A DNA stretch of 64,000 nucleotides from Cydia pomonella (GCF_033807575.1 NC_084711.1:12648001-12712000); one strand, 5' to 3'; positions 20,285 to 32,200 are shown, numbered from the stretch's first letter. A program made the numbers and translations. Notes: generated by a model not told the origin, from the letters alone.

Positions 20285-20400
20285 AGGTAAAAGCCTTAAC
20301 ATGCCACAACATGACATAACATGGAGTTGCAGGCGTACATAGGCTACGGAGACTGCTTACCATCAGGCGGGTCTTATGCTTGTTTGCCATCGACGTAGTA
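20285..20400 (+). repeat. Non-LTR retrotransposon 3' end fragment
   Basis: CAGGCGTACATAGGCTACGG, CTGCTTACCATCAGGCGGG and ATGCTTGTTTGCCATCG, then T-rich DNA. The same tail follows the LINE C-terminal frame at 45878-46110. Confidence 0.65.
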
Positions 20401-20877
20401 TAATTTTTTTTTTATCTCGTTTCATTATTAAAAATTAAACAATTTACAAAGTTGATAAGTTTTTATTTTTTGCTTGGAGTCTCAAAAAGTGATTAAATCC
20501 CAGATCGAAACACCTTCCTACGAAACTACGTGCGTCGGCTAGCTGGCGCGGGTACGCTGCCATTGTATAGGTAAAATCCGTCACACGCGTCCGCTCCAGC
20601 TAGCGTTACTCATACTATTTTTCATTAACCCGCTGTCACGAGTTACGATTTTATACAATGGCTCCTGTAACCTCTATAAAATACCCTCAATAATAAAAAT
20701 ACAATGATAATTTATTATGACATACCTCACTGACAAATGAAATGTCTTTTTCTGCTACGAAATTACATTGTGTCTTACTTTAGGTATGTCGAGCATGAGT
20801 GATGTTTGATTAGTGGTGTTTTCCGGGAGCGATACTGATGATATCGCGGAAGTCGCCCCTCATATCCGTCAAACACC

Positions 20878-21040
20878 TGGGGGCCTAGCCTAGATGACAA
20901 TTGTTTGCGCCGTAGTGAAAGAAACGTTAATGTATCTCTATCATGTTATGTCTTCCATATTATTATAGTACGATAGAAAGAGAGAGGCATTTCATTCGCC
21001 ACGGCGCATACGATTGTCATCTTGGCTAGGCTCCCTGGTC
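20878..21040. mobile_element. MITE with GGGGGCCTAGCC-type ends
   Basis: The left arm GGGCCTAGCCTAGATGACAA plus TTG..GCGCCGTAGTGAAAG is matched in reverse at 20990-21036 (CACGGCGCATACGATTGTCATC..GGCTAGGCTCCC). TGG flanks both ends. Non-coding. Confidence 0.65.
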
Positions 21041-21120
21041 TTCGGAATATGCTTCTGTAACTACAGGTAACTAGATATACGTTTCGCGAAAGAGATTAAA
21101 ACGATATTGGCATATACTTG

Positions 21121-21335
21121 CGGCCCGATTCGAAGAATGATTGAGACACGTTTAAGATCTTTAAAATATTGATAACTAAAGGACATGTCAAAATTGACGT
21201 TTATTTCGATTCCGCTGTGATACCAGTAAGATCTATTTATGATATTTCTAACGTCTATACGACTTAAAAACGATATCAAATGAGAACTTATCTAAAACAG
21301 AACTTATCGTTATCGTATCTCATTCTTCGAATTCT
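21121..21335. mobile_element. MITE, CCCGATTCGAAGAATGA family, copy 1
   Basis: CGGCCCGATTCGAAGAATGA at the left and TCTCATTCTTCGAAT at the right form inverted ends. Shares internal blocks (GACACGTTTAAGATCTT, GATATTTCTAACGTC, GAACTTATCTAAA) with 26364-26600. Confidence 0.75.
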
Positions 21336-21640
21336 TGCGGAGAATCGCGTGGGTGGGTTGATCGCGTGATAAAGAAAAAATGAATTAATTATTTCACTCA
21401 CAAGGAAAGGTACCCAACTGCCCGGTTCCGATTTGATTTATATTTATACATGTTATAGAGTAGTCTAAAATAACGGACACGTATTTTTTTTAGCTGCCCA
21501 AACTCAACCTATTGGGAGAAATTGTCCTCCAAAGTACTAAAAAGTTACTAAATCTTCTAACTCCTATAGAAAGTGATGCTCAAGCAACTTGCTAGTTAAT
21601 GGCTTGTTTGAGTACTTTGAGTATATGTTTGAGAACAGAA

Positions 21641-21816
21641 TAAAATAATGTACACGTGTTTTGTTATATCTGCTTAAACTCAAGTTTTCCTAAAAAAAAA
21701 ACACCCGTCTTTATGTGTAACTTTAGCGATAAGATATTATAAAACTTCGAATGTCGATTTTTTTAGGAAAAAATGAGTTTTAGCCGATATAACAAAACAC
21801 GTGCACATTATTTTTT
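21641..21816. mobile_element. Palindromic MITE
   Basis: The arm AAAATAATGTACACGTGTTT with GTTATATCTGCTTAAACTCA is mirrored at 21760-21816 (GAGTTTTAGCCGATATAAC, AAACACGTGCACATTATTTT). Confidence 0.7.
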
Positions 21817-22163
21817 GCTGCTTTCAACAGTCTGTGCTATCAAAATCTCTGCCGAGTTAGCTTGGACAAGTCTATTTAAATTTTTTGATTTTCTTAATTG
21901 ACACCCATTGCTTCCACGTAAAAGCTACACGTGCCAAACACCCCTCAGAACACCTACCTCCTATACGCAGAATTGCACCTACTTTATTTACGGATCAGTG
22001 AAATGAAATTAAGTTCCTTATATAGGTTTATTTTTCCACTACCCGCCTACATTTTGTAAAAGTGTGGGTTGTTAGCGACACGTGTCTCAATTATAATAAT
22101 AACTATTTCAGATAGTCAGATACAGTGGTATTAAATGCCACCCTAAAAATAACTATGACATTT

Positions 22164-22378
22164 AAGGCCGCTGACTCTATGCACGCGGCCGGCGCTGACG
22201 TGACGTCCAAAACAGATTAATTAAATTCTATACATTTTGATCGTGACGCGCGAGCCACCGCTCACGCCGCCCGGCATTGAGCGGCACGAACAAAATGTAT
22301 AGACTTGAATGAATCTGTTTTGGATGACAGCGGCGAGCGGGGCGGCCGCGCGCCGCGTGCGTCCAGTCCGCGGCCTTA
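22164..22378. mobile_element. GC-rich inverted-repeat element
   Basis: AAGGCCGCTGACT at the left is mirrored by AGTCCGCGGCCTT at the right. An inner arm (CCAAAACAGATTAATTAAAT / TGAATGAATCTGTTTTGG) strengthens the palindrome. Length about 215 bp, and much GC-richer than its flanks at the ends and centre. Confidence 0.65.
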
Positions 22379-23284
22379 TTGAGATAAACGTTAAATATAC
22401 CCACTTAAATACTTGTCATTCTAGGAGCCTGAATTGTGTTGGTTTGTACGTTTACCATGAGCCTTATTCATATCTTAGTTTCTTGTTATGGAACGGTTAT
22501 TTATGGATATGATCTGTCAGCTGTCAACAGTGACATTTCTAGTCCAGAAACTGCCAGAAACATGTTTTTCTTAGGACGAGTTGGAACTTATATCACAGAG
22601 TTAGCTTTAATGTAGCTGGTGAAATTAATCAAAACCGCAGTAGCTCCACACTTTAATATATCACGAATATAATATGAAATGAACAACAGATATCTCAATA
22701 CTGGGCTAGAACGCTAAAACAATCCTCGAATTTAGACGGCCTTGGGCAGGCTTTTGGGGTATCTAGGTCGTGCGAAGGCGTAGGGATCGAGGACGAACAT
22801 CATTACGGAGTGGAGTGCCCTAGATCGGCCTAAATTACGAGCACGAGCCGCCCCGCCTGAATGTGGATTTTGTGCTACATACATAACGTCGCGATATATT
22901 TATTTTTACGTTATGTGGGATGAGGCCTTAGGGATTATTTTACCGACTTCGAAAAGGAGGTTCTATTTAATTGTGTCACATTTTTAGTGTCGCATTTTGG
23001 CTAGATTCTGTGCAGAAAAAGATGAGTCGTGGAATATAAGAGAACTCATAAATTCTATGAGTCTTCTCTTTCCACCCATACTCTGAAATAAGAAAGCCCT
23101 TATTAATCCACAGATTTTTTTTTCAAAATTGGGAAGCTCTAATTATTAGAGATTCATGCGTTACTACAATAATACATCAAGCAAGACTTCAGGATGCATC
23201 TTGCCGGATCCGAATCGAATGTTTCAGAAAATTCGATGTAACTTCCTATATTTTAAAAAATGTTAAGAGTGGGATTCCGTAGTT

Positions 23285-23740
23285 ACCCCTTCGTTACAAT
23301 AGGCTGCCTGGAATACGGGCTATTATAAGGTATTAAGAAAAAGGGAGTATGTTCGCAGCACTTGTCTTTTTACTAAGAAGTGAAGACTTTTTGCCATAAC
23401 TCAAAAACAGTTTCACTGATCATTATTCATTATAGTTTTCAATAAATGAATTAATAAAGCTCTATTTTCACGATATTTTTTTTGGACCCATGATTTTAAA
23501 TTAGAGGTGGAGTGACAATTTTTTTTCTTTCGGAGAGATTATTTCTGAAAATATTCCCTTTACCAAAAAGTTGAAGACCCTAATATTCGTGTTAAAATAC
23601 CTATCCAACGACACCCCACACCAAAAAAACACTTTATCCCACTTTAGGTATGTACACTACACGAGCCAACCAAATTTTTTTTTCGACTTTTTATTTTACG
23701 ATTTCGAGTTAATTTTACGACAGTAAGATATAACTAAATA
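23285..23740 (+). repeat. Dispersed repeat family B, copy 2
   Basis: Ordered blocks shared with 25125-25672: CTAAGAAGTGAAGACTTTTTG, CTTTCGGAGAGATTA, CCTAATATTCG and CTATCCAACGACACCCCACAC. No coding capacity. Confidence 0.6.
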
Positions 23741-24191
23741 TCATTGCGACATTACCAAACAAAAACCTAGTATGAATTCGTAAGTATTAAAAATAATACT
23801 TACTACGAGAGGAATTTTCCTCGACTATTTTTAAGTTGTTTTGATAAATTCACAATTATTCAATATTGTATTGTCATTTACATACCTAATTGGTGTTACT
23901 GTTACATTAAATAAAGTCAGTTTATGACACCATGAGAGGGCACATAATAGTCTAATTATATTCTATTTCACTTGCTTAGGCCTAAAAATTAGCACTTAGC
24001 ATATTAAAAGATATATCAAACTTTGCACTCTTGTTGCACAAATAAGTTTATATTGTCATAGACTTTACAATGCGATGATATATTTAAAACAATAGTGTGC
24101 TTGCCGCTCAGGTACTACGAGTTAAAACACCTACTTTTATATTTGAACAGACATTTTATTTACAATAATAATATACAGAGGATTACTATAA

Positions 24192-24390
24192 CTAGCTTAA
24201 ATTTAAAATAGGCCCTTGAGGCATTGTACCAAGGATGCTGGCTGCATTTCCTCGTTGTATCGCAATACTGATACGTTGTGCGAGGAAGCCATCAGCTCTT
24301 CGGTCAGCAGTTACGTCAACCAGGCACTTCGTGATTTCTGCAAAAACTTGTGCGCGCTGGGGCTCCATGGACCTAGAGTTTCAACGCCAA
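24192..24390 (-). pseudogene. C-terminal fragment of a LINE-type reverse transcriptase ORF, frameshifted
   Basis: The minus strand reads VETLGPWSPSAHKFLQ, then after a one-base frame break EITKCLVDVT..GFLAQRISIAIQRGNAASILG and TMPQG, ending at a stop (24192-24194). The ETLGPW..AHK and QRISIAIQRGNAAS blocks are the familiar end of non-LTR polyproteins in moths and other animals. The frameshift and missing upstream domains mark a dead copy. The clade is not assigned. Confidence 0.75.
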
Positions 24391-24563
24391 ATGGTACAAA
24401 ATGGTACTCTCTACCGAGGCTCTTCATATTTATTACGTTTGAGGCTTTTATATTTTAACATCTATCGTCAAATATCTAAAAAAAACGAAGAAGCTCTCGC
24501 ACTTTAACGCCATCGAGGTTAATGAGAGCAAAATCCTTGAATTTTCCGTGTGCCCAATATTCA

Positions 24564-24630
24564 AGTTCACTCCGAGCCCGGGGAAGCGGCCCGAAGGTCG
24601 CCTGGAGGTCGCCCAAGGTCCCTGAGGTCG
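24564..24630 (+). promoter_or_regulatory. Cluster of AGGTC receptor half-sites (DR5, DR4, DR3)
   Basis: AGGTCG, AGGTCG, AGGTCC and AGGTCG start at 24595, 24606, 24616 and 24625, all in the same direction, with spacers of 5, 4 and 3 bp. AGTTCA lies just upstream at 24564. EcR/USP and related receptors bind direct repeats with such spacers. It may instead be a chance micro-repeat; motif evidence only. Confidence 0.4.
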
Positions 24631-25124
24631 CGGCTTTGTCTGACTTACATGAATAAGTCTACAATTAAACCACGTACCTATGTAAGTAGGTGTCTGCTTA
24701 CTTTGACTCTTTGCGTAAGTGGTTGGTGGAAGTGGCATATAAAGTCATGTTAATTTTATAGTTATTTTATTTGTTTTACAAGTCGGCAAAGTACTTTTTA
24801 ACCCCTCGAATTAATATTGATATCCGAAAAAGCGAAAGACTCCTTCATTAAATCATAACACCACGAGCGTAGCGCTTAGGAGAGCGTAGTGGTTCGAAAA
24901 TTGCAACCTTGGACGTTGCTAGGATGTCAAGGCGCGAGGGTTAAACAAACTTTGCTCCCGAGTGAAACACAACATTTTTCACCACACCAACGCGAGGAAA
25001 ATACTAACAGTAAAACATTATAAATAATATTCAAATGAATGTTATTAAATATATATCATTCAAAACCATCACATAACATTACGTCCTTAAAATGACGTCC
25101 ATAGACGTAAAAACGAGCCTTCGA

Positions 25125-25672
25125 AATAGCTGCCTTGAATCAGGGGTACCCTGTACATAACAACAAGTAAGAGGAATTTTACTGAGACGGGAAGATTATT
25201 TTGTAAAAACTCAAAGACGGGTTAAACCATCACGTTCCCCATCTTTTTCCCTTGTTTTGTACATATGGTTCAAAAGTTAAAGGAAGAGGAACACATTTTT
25301 TTACTTTCGGAGCGATTAGTTCCGGATATATTATGAAAATGATTTATTGGTAAACAATAGGTTTTAACTAGAACCAAAACAAGAGCATTATTATTATGGG
25401 TATTATGTTTATCAAAATATGGTTGCTGAAGATCCCTATTCGTTTTAAGACTTATCCAACGACAACCCACACTAAAGGGTTAAAGCCAAACAAAAACCAC
25501 CTTTCTAGTAATTGATTTTATTACTAGTTTATGTTGTACTTCCAAATGTCAGATTTCTGGCACTAACGATCACGGAGCAAAGCCGCGGACGGACAGACAG
25601 ACTGACGGACATAGCGAAACTATAAGTAGGTATAAGGGTTCCTTGTGACTACGCCGGAACCCTAAAAAAACT
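25125..25672 (+). repeat. Dispersed repeat family B, copy 3, ending in the GGTTCC..GGAACCC terminus
   Basis: Blocks correspond to those at 23285-23740, then CGGACGGACAGACAGACTGACGG and the terminus GGGTTCC..GCCGGAACCCTAAAAA. The terminus ties family B to the interspersed family at 17653 and elsewhere. Confidence 0.65.
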
Positions 25673-26363
25673 TAGATTTGAAATGTAAGTAAAAACACGG
25701 AATAAGTTTACATACCCCATGTGATTTGAATCCTACCGAATCATACCTATCTTTATGTGTTTAATTTTACCCTTACTAGTGCTATTCCTTCTAATATTTA
25801 TATGACTCATTACAGTATATACATGTAGTTGTAGAATGCATATTACTTGTGTCAGGAAATCCGCGGTTGCAAAAGGAAGCCCCACAGTACGCCCACAGTA
25901 GAAAACGCAAATACTAAAAGGATCGATGGCAGAATCATTAGACGTCATTTTGAATAAACGTATTAATAGGCTAAGAATATCATGAAAAGGCCGTAATGAC
26001 GTCGGCCTTGTTTATCAACGAGGAGGCTTGTTTTGCAGCCTGCTACTACGTACACATTTTCAAGTTTAGTATTAACGGAGACTTCTTCTTTGGAAATTAC
26101 TCGACCGCAATCAGAATACGATTCCATTTCATACCGTTAACACAACAGTAGTTATAGTTAATAATTATAATATTTCATAAGTCAATCCATGATAATATAT
26201 GTACCTTCATACCAAAAGCTCAAAGACTTATTGACTGAGCGAGCGAAGCGTATCCGTTTCAGCTTGGGCAAATTATGTTTTCGTATGTACGCCGTTTGTC
26301 CGACTCCGCTGCTCGCGGCTATTCTCATGAAATTTCTACCTATGTAGATTTTTTACCGAATTA

Positions 26364-26600
26364 CGACCCAATACGAAGAATGATTAAGACACGTTTAAGA
26401 TCTTGAAAAGATCTTTAAAAAATCTACGTTTATTTCGATCCCAGTATGATCTATCTACGATATTTCTAACGTCAAAGTGACATTGGTTGCCCAAATCAAG
26501 CTGCTTCTGTCAATTATAGGATATGTAAACGATATCTAAATGAGAACTCATCTAAACCAGAACTTATAGTTATCGCATCTCATTCTTCGAATCGGGCCGA
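26364..26600. mobile_element. MITE, CCCGATTCGAAGAATGA family, copy 2
   Basis: The left end ACGACCCAATACGAAGAATGA and right end TCTCATTCTTCGAATCGGGCCG are inverted. It is about 20 bp longer inside than copy 1. Confidence 0.75.
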
Positions 26601-26741
26601 TAGTTTTTGCACTTTTTTCCAGATGGCGTGACCATGAGGATCGCAAGGCAGCCCGCAGAGGCTTTAGGAGATAATAGCAATGACAATAAAAAATCACTGC
26701 GCACATATTTCAGCGCTATTCTTGATAAATATTGTGCATTT

Positions 26742-26785
26742 TAGGGTTCCGTACCAAAACTCTGTCCGTCTGTCTGTCACGTCAT
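26742..26785 (-). repeat. Short fragment of the GGTTCCG interspersed repeat
   Basis: TAGGGTTCCGTACCAAAAC followed by CTGTCCGTCTGTCTGTCAC only; the rest of the element is missing. Confidence 0.6.
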
Positions 26786-28030
26786 TAAATATTTCTCTAT
26801 AAAATGTGACGCAAAAATTATTGATCGATAGGTACCGGAAAATTATCTTCAATGTAATTCAATATTTGTATAAAGAAAATTATAAAATGCATTTGATGTT
26901 TTAGTAATAGTAGTAGTAAAACACTTAATTGTACAGAAAGAAACATAAAACAGGACAGAACATACATCATGTTTTTTCCAAACTTCAAAACTTCTTCGTA
27001 TTGAAAGTATTTTCCTTTACCTGCGCACTCTACCAATGACACTGTCATTTCGTGTATTAACTCAAAATAGTTATTTGTACAACAAGAGAGCAGTTTGATA
27101 TTTCTTCGAGTGCTTGTTTTGAGTCCCGTGCAAGCGAAAGATTCTATAATACTCGCTACGCTCGTGAATCTAATTTAGAATCTTGAGCGTAGTAAGGGAC
27201 TCAAAAGCGCACGAGATGTAAATAACTTTGATCTCGTGTAGTACACAAAATTTTTCACGTCAGTCAGCCATCAAAAAATATAACCTGAAAAAATTTAATC
27301 CGTCTTCATCACTATTTCACTCATGTTTTCTGAAGGTATTCTAACAATTAACTTTAATTACCGCAATAAAACAAAGCGAAAGAAATTTCAATAAAATGAT
27401 ACGAAAATAATGAATTAACGAACATCAATTGACAGTTTAATCGTCAACTTTTTTTGTTAAAAAAAACTATGTAAAATACGGTCCGAATTGCGGATACTAC
27501 TATTTGTCAACTGTAGAGATCGTTAAAAGTCGTTAAGTAGAATTATTTACTGCGTAACAATTGCGTAAATTTGTATAAGTATATTATTTTGATTGTATAA
27601 TAAAATACGTAAAATATGGTATTTATATTAAATTTTAAACTTTTATTTCATTAATTAATTATAACGAATGAAGACTCGTAGGGTGTTTTGGAACGATGCG
27701 GTCTGACTTATTTCGGGGGTCTATTATAAACCGTCAATATATCGTTGAATTACGTATGCAGTTTTTTGTCTCTTTCTTTTTGCTAATGACGTGAAAGGGA
27801 CAAAGACAATAGAATCCAAATACTTCGAACTTGTATTAGGCCCCGCACGTTGAAATGACATTCGAATATGAAGGTCACTTGAATGTTATTTTGTCTCACT
27901 GTTTTTAAGCAGCTTGTTCCAGCTGCTGACGTGAAAACGAAATTATATGTGCTCAATCGTACTCTAATTGTATTTTATAGTCATCGATCCTATGTCGGTG
28001 ACTGTAATCTGTGTATGAGTCACTGACAGT
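26786..28030. other. AT-rich intergenic DNA
   Basis: I see no gene and no well-defined repeat apart from short imperfect palindromes near 27130-27200. Confidence 0.4.
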
Positions 28031-28160
28031 GTCAAAACTGACATACACGCTATCGAGAACGTAATTTATTCTCTATACATATCGCTCGTACTTATATGCG
28101 AGTACGAGCGAGATGCATAGAAAGTAAGTTACGTTCTCGATAGTGTTTATGTTAGTGTTG
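28031..28160. mobile_element. Palindromic MITE
   Basis: Arms around CACGCTATCGAGAACGTAA and its reverse complement meet near 28095 at CGTACTTATATGCGAGTACG. Length about 130 bp. Confidence 0.7.
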
Positions 28161-28719
28161 AACTAGTGGTACCCACACAGGACCTACAGCACATATTCAA
28201 TTTATACTCACTTCGTAACTAACCACAGCTGTTTAGTTCTAAATAAACACAAAATTATAGGAATTAAAAAGTTATAATAGCCGTTACTAAAGCGGTAATG
28301 ATACAGGTCTGGTCTGCTAGCTATAGAACTGATATCGATAAGAATAAAGCATCCTAAACAAGTGCATTCTTGCAATTTAGGGCATATCACAAAATATAAC
28401 TTTTCTTATCTGATACAACTTATATCTGTATGAAATACATTAAAAACAATTAAAACGGAAAACTTTGTATGAAAATTCGACCATTACCATTAACACAATT
28501 TAGTGAGACAACCAGCTCCGGTCAACTGTACGTAACTGAAAAGGGTCTGCCTGTCTGAAATGCGTAATTGCCTGTCGTGTTCATGTTCAGTCGACTAGCT
28601 ATTTAGGGCATATTACTAGTGAGCTGGGCTGTTATTCACAAAGTTTAACCACTGTGATATTAGCCAGGACATATGTGACCTGTGACCACGAGTGTCGGTT
28701 ACTACGCCAGGGGCTACAT

Positions 28720-28870
28720 TGTACTAGTGCCGAACTCTGAGCCGCTTTAAGAATGGTCTGGTAGGCGCGACCTTGTAAGGGCACCGCGGCTAGGATGTAG
28801 GTCAGTGGTGCCGCCCTTGACCTAGGGCGCGCCGCCCTCGGCGCCCTACGCCACTAGACAAGGACGGCCC
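28720..28870. promoter_or_regulatory. GC-rich candidate control element with inverted TAGGTCA sites
   Basis: Inside a GC-rich island, TAGGTCA (28798-28804) and its perfect reverse TGACCTA (28818-28824) are 13 bp apart, with a further CGACCTTG at about 28768. TAGGTCA is the core preferred by ROR/Rev-erb-type receptors, the group that includes insect E75 and HR3. Function is inferred. Confidence 0.35.
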
Positions 28871-29652
28871 AATCACTCAACTACTAGACGGTAACGAGAT
28901 TACCTAAATACCTAATGTGGTTTAGGCTTACTCGGTACGTAAGTGAATTACAAGACCCGGGGGTGTCATTTGGGTTGTCATACTTAGTTGTCGCCTAGTG
29001 TATGGAATTAATGTAGCGTAGAGGCAAGAATTTACTTAATCGTGGCTTATTTAAATATTTTTTATCATATTAACTATAAATTCGTATCATAATTTGCCAT
29101 TGCAATGGCAGACAACAGAAACGGAGAAAAAATTTACAAATAATTAATTGTGTAGGTACTTATTTTATCTCCGTAATCTAACAAACGTACTGAATTCATT
29201 TAATTTCTCATGCTCTGCATGAAGAGTGCAGAAAATGATACGTTTATACTCTAGAGCATTTTATTTTCCAAGTAAGTTTGTTTAACCCTTATATCGCATA
29301 CAAAGCCACATATAATAAAGCCGTTCTAGGCGCTTAAAAGCCAATCCAGGAAATGTTTTAGTAGGATGAAAATATATCGCGTGAATGGCACACCTGAAAA
29401 GCAACATAATACCTTTATATGTGTATTTCTACTTATTTTTCTGATTGAACAGAATTAACTTAATCTGAATGTCGCAAAAGTGGCGTTAGTATCTTCAGCC
29501 AATTAAATGTTAACAGATATTTAAGAGAAGTCGTATTCAGACTGAACGTGTGACTAATACGTAATAGTCAACCATCGTTTAAATAAAGTATGATTTGCAC
29601 TAAATAATGCATTATTTTATGCGAAATTTAATTATCTATCCAAAAATGAATA

Positions 29653-29798
29653 GAGTTAGACCAAGATAATTTTGCAACGATATTGATAGAACAAACTGTG
29701 CAAGTGTTATTTATATGTCATAATTTCGTAAAAGTACGACGCCTAAAATAACACTTCTGGGCTATCACAAACGCTGCAGACTTATCTTGGTCTAACTC
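29653..29798. mobile_element. Tc1/mariner-like MITE with TA duplication
   Basis: Ends GAGTTAGACCAAGATAA / TTATCTTGGTCTAACTC are perfect inverted repeats flanked by TA on both sides (29651-29652 and 29799-29800). Length 146 bp. Confidence 0.8.
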
Positions 29799-30034
29799 TA
29801 GTACTTTAATGTACGATGTGAAATTATGCTAAATATTTTGGAGAAAATTGCGTGTGACACGTCGCACACACTTACTGCGCGCAGTAACTGTAACTTTGGT
29901 TTTTTTTTTCTAGCATATGGTAATAATCACACTGTTGATTTTATTTTCTTCGCTGTATTTATAATCTATATGTGTTATATAAATAAGAAAATAATGTGAA
30001 GTATTTAATTTTGTTACCGCTTTAGTAATAACAA

Positions 30035-30340
30035 AAAAAGCGCTGGTGGCCTAGCCTAGCGGTAAGAGCGTGCGACTTTCAATCCGGACGTCGCGGATTT
30101 AAACCCCGGCTCGTACCAATGAGTTTTTCGGAACTATCATTTGATATTTACCAGTCGGTTTTCGGTGAAGGAAAATATTGTGAGGAAACCGGACTAATCC
30201 CAATAAGGCCTAGTTTACCCTCTGGATTGGAAGGTCAGATGGAGCAGTCGCTTTCGTAAACATTAGTGCCTACGCCAATTCTTGGGTTTAGTTGCCAAGC
30301 GAACGTGGTGAAATGCCGGGACAACGCGAGGAAGAAGAAG
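30035..30340 (+). mobile_element. Complete tRNA-derived SINE with 19-bp target duplications
   Basis: The head contains a pol III A box (TGGCCTAGCCTAGCGG) and a B-box-like GATTTAAACCCC. The body includes GTGAGGAAACCGG and GGTCAGATGGAGCAGTCGC, and the tail is GAAGAAGAAG. Flanking direct repeats ACCGCTTTAGTAATAACAA (30016-30034) and ACCGGTTTAGTAATAACAA (30341-30359) differ at one base. The near-perfect duplication means a young insertion. Confidence 0.92.
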
Positions 30341-31558
30341 ACCGGTTTAGTAATAACAACCATGTGACACCTAAATATTGCACTTTAACAATACACCCAA
30401 ATATAATAGATTTTAACCAAATACCAGTGTAAAGGTGGATTTAAGTATATAATTATAGATAGGGACGTGTTCGCTCTATAAAGTGTGTTTACCTCTTTAC
30501 GCTTAAGTCGCTGAAACGATTTAGGTAGACACAATTTGGTATGGAATGGAGATAGTTTAAACCGTTTAGGCTAACAGGTTTATATCACTGTAATACATAT
30601 GCGACTGCGTCTGCGTAAGACGCAGTCGCGGTCAGAAACTAGTTGTAATATAATCGCAAACATTTCCACTAAATCGCAGGCAAGGTGACACGTATCAACC
30701 TTGTGATCCAGAGATAAAAATATTTTTAAAGTCGATGCAATGTTTTTAGTCATATTATACATAGATGCGCTTCCACGCCAATTGTGTTGTGACTGATTCA
30801 ACCTTCCAGAATGACTAAAGTATGTACTGTAACTGAATCATTGCTGTGTTCTAATCCAAAGTGGTAAATAACATATTGTGACAAGATTATGATACAACGC
30901 ATTGTTATTGTCAGGTATGTTTATGCCGAATGCGTTCTGAAATTAGCACGACTTTACAGCGACCTTGTACAAAAATGTGACTATATCGACGACGGCGCGC
31001 GGAAAATTGTTTTCGCGAATTATTCCGGGAGGTGTTAACAGAGGCGAGTAACGGGTTAGCGGCGATTATTCAGATATCAAACGCACACATGTGTGGATGT
31101 GCGCGAATGTGCGCGTGACATTGAACTTCACACTTCACGCGGCGCTTGCGTAACCAGCGCCCGGCCGCGTCTAGGAGCGCGTGAGCAATCAATCTATACC
31201 GTGGCGTCAATTATACGACTTATTGCAACATGGAACATGAAGGCGGCTTATCACCGGGGTATTCCACCAATTATTTTCATTTCAGCTGAAAACTATATTA
31301 CCAGTTTACCGATATTTCTTTGCATATATATGTACGTACCGAAGCTTAAAACATTTTTATGGGTATCTTACTGTGTCACCATAATATTATTATCTTAAAG
31401 TCAACATTAAATAATAGCCCACAATTTATGAAATTTTATATTTACTTACCTAGCAAATTTTCCTTGAGCTCGTACAACCAACTAATACAAATTATGTAAA
31501 AAATACAATCATAAAACGATTTTATCTATCAGGATGAACTTTCCTTCAAACCTTTGAG
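30341..31558. other. Intergenic DNA with a short perfect hairpin and a GC-rich island
   Basis: Contains the hairpin at 30601-30629 and a GC-rich stretch at about 30990-31180. The open frame over the latter has no recognisable protein. No gene supported. Confidence 0.4.
30601..30629. repeat. Perfect 12-bp stem hairpin
   Basis: GCGACTGCGTCT, a 5-base loop GCGTA, then AGACGCAGTCGC. There is no T-run and no longer stem, so it is not a convincing microRNA precursor or terminator. Confidence 0.7.
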
Positions 31559-31566
31559 TACGCATG

Positions 31567-31782
31567 AGGGTTGCCATCTCTAAAATTTGGAAACCAGGAC
31601 AAGACGCGTGAAAACCTCGGATTTTAGAGCCTAGAACCCGGACATGTCAACAGGTTTTTTTAAACAGGTTGTGCGTGTGTCGCGGGCGGCCTAAGGCTTT
31701 AAAAATGAAGTCCTCCCCGGACGCTCCCCGGACGCCCTCTAAACTAGGACAAATCCGGGGAAACCCGGACGGATGGCAACCC
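31567..31782. mobile_element. hAT-like MITE with 8-bp target duplication
   Basis: Ends AGGGTTGCCATC / GATGGCAACCC are inverted, and TACGCATG flanks both sides (31559-31566 and 31783-31790). Length 216 bp, with CCGGAC-rich interior repeats. Confidence 0.8.
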
Positions 31783-32018
31783 TACGCATGACACACATGC
31801 TCCGTCATGCAACTACTAAGAGTTGTCGCTGCATATCGGAAACGATGCTACAGGCTATCGGCCCGATTCGAACTTAGAGGCAACAGGAGTGGTCATTTCT
31901 CCATACAAACGTACTTGACTGTTTCCTCCGTGGTTTTTGAAGCAAAACCAGCCCATATTTTTTCAACAAAGATTATTATTATTAATATGTGTATGAATGG
32001 ACACCGCAGATTAGCCGG

Positions 32019-32200
32019 GGCAGAGGCAGACCAAAAAAGAGATGGCGGGATGACCTCGACGCTTTTTGCAGAGACTGGCGGGAACATACTTCAAATCGTG
32101 ATGAGTGGCGGAAAAAAGGGGAGGCCTTTGCCCAGCAGTGGGACACAAAATAGGCTATTTAAAAAGAAATGTGTGTCGGACTGTTTTGCTTTTTTTTATT
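32019..32200 (+). pseudogene. C-terminal end of an RTE-type LINE ORF
   Basis: One frame reads GRGRPKKRWRDDLDA, then a DWREHTSNRDEWR block and GEAFAQQWDTK, ending at TAG (32151-32153). This Arg/Trp-rich tail (GRP..RW.DD, RD.W...GEA..QQW) is a hallmark of the C-terminus of RTE-like retrotransposons in moths. Only about 44 codons remain. Confidence 0.75.

Noticed and set aside
24216..24507. Plus-strand ORFs of 80 and 90 aa
   Set aside because: They are antisense to the LINE C-terminal remnant, which is the recognisable coding strand.
30601..30629. MicroRNA precursor or terminator
   Set aside because: The stem is only 12 bp and does not extend; there is no T-run.
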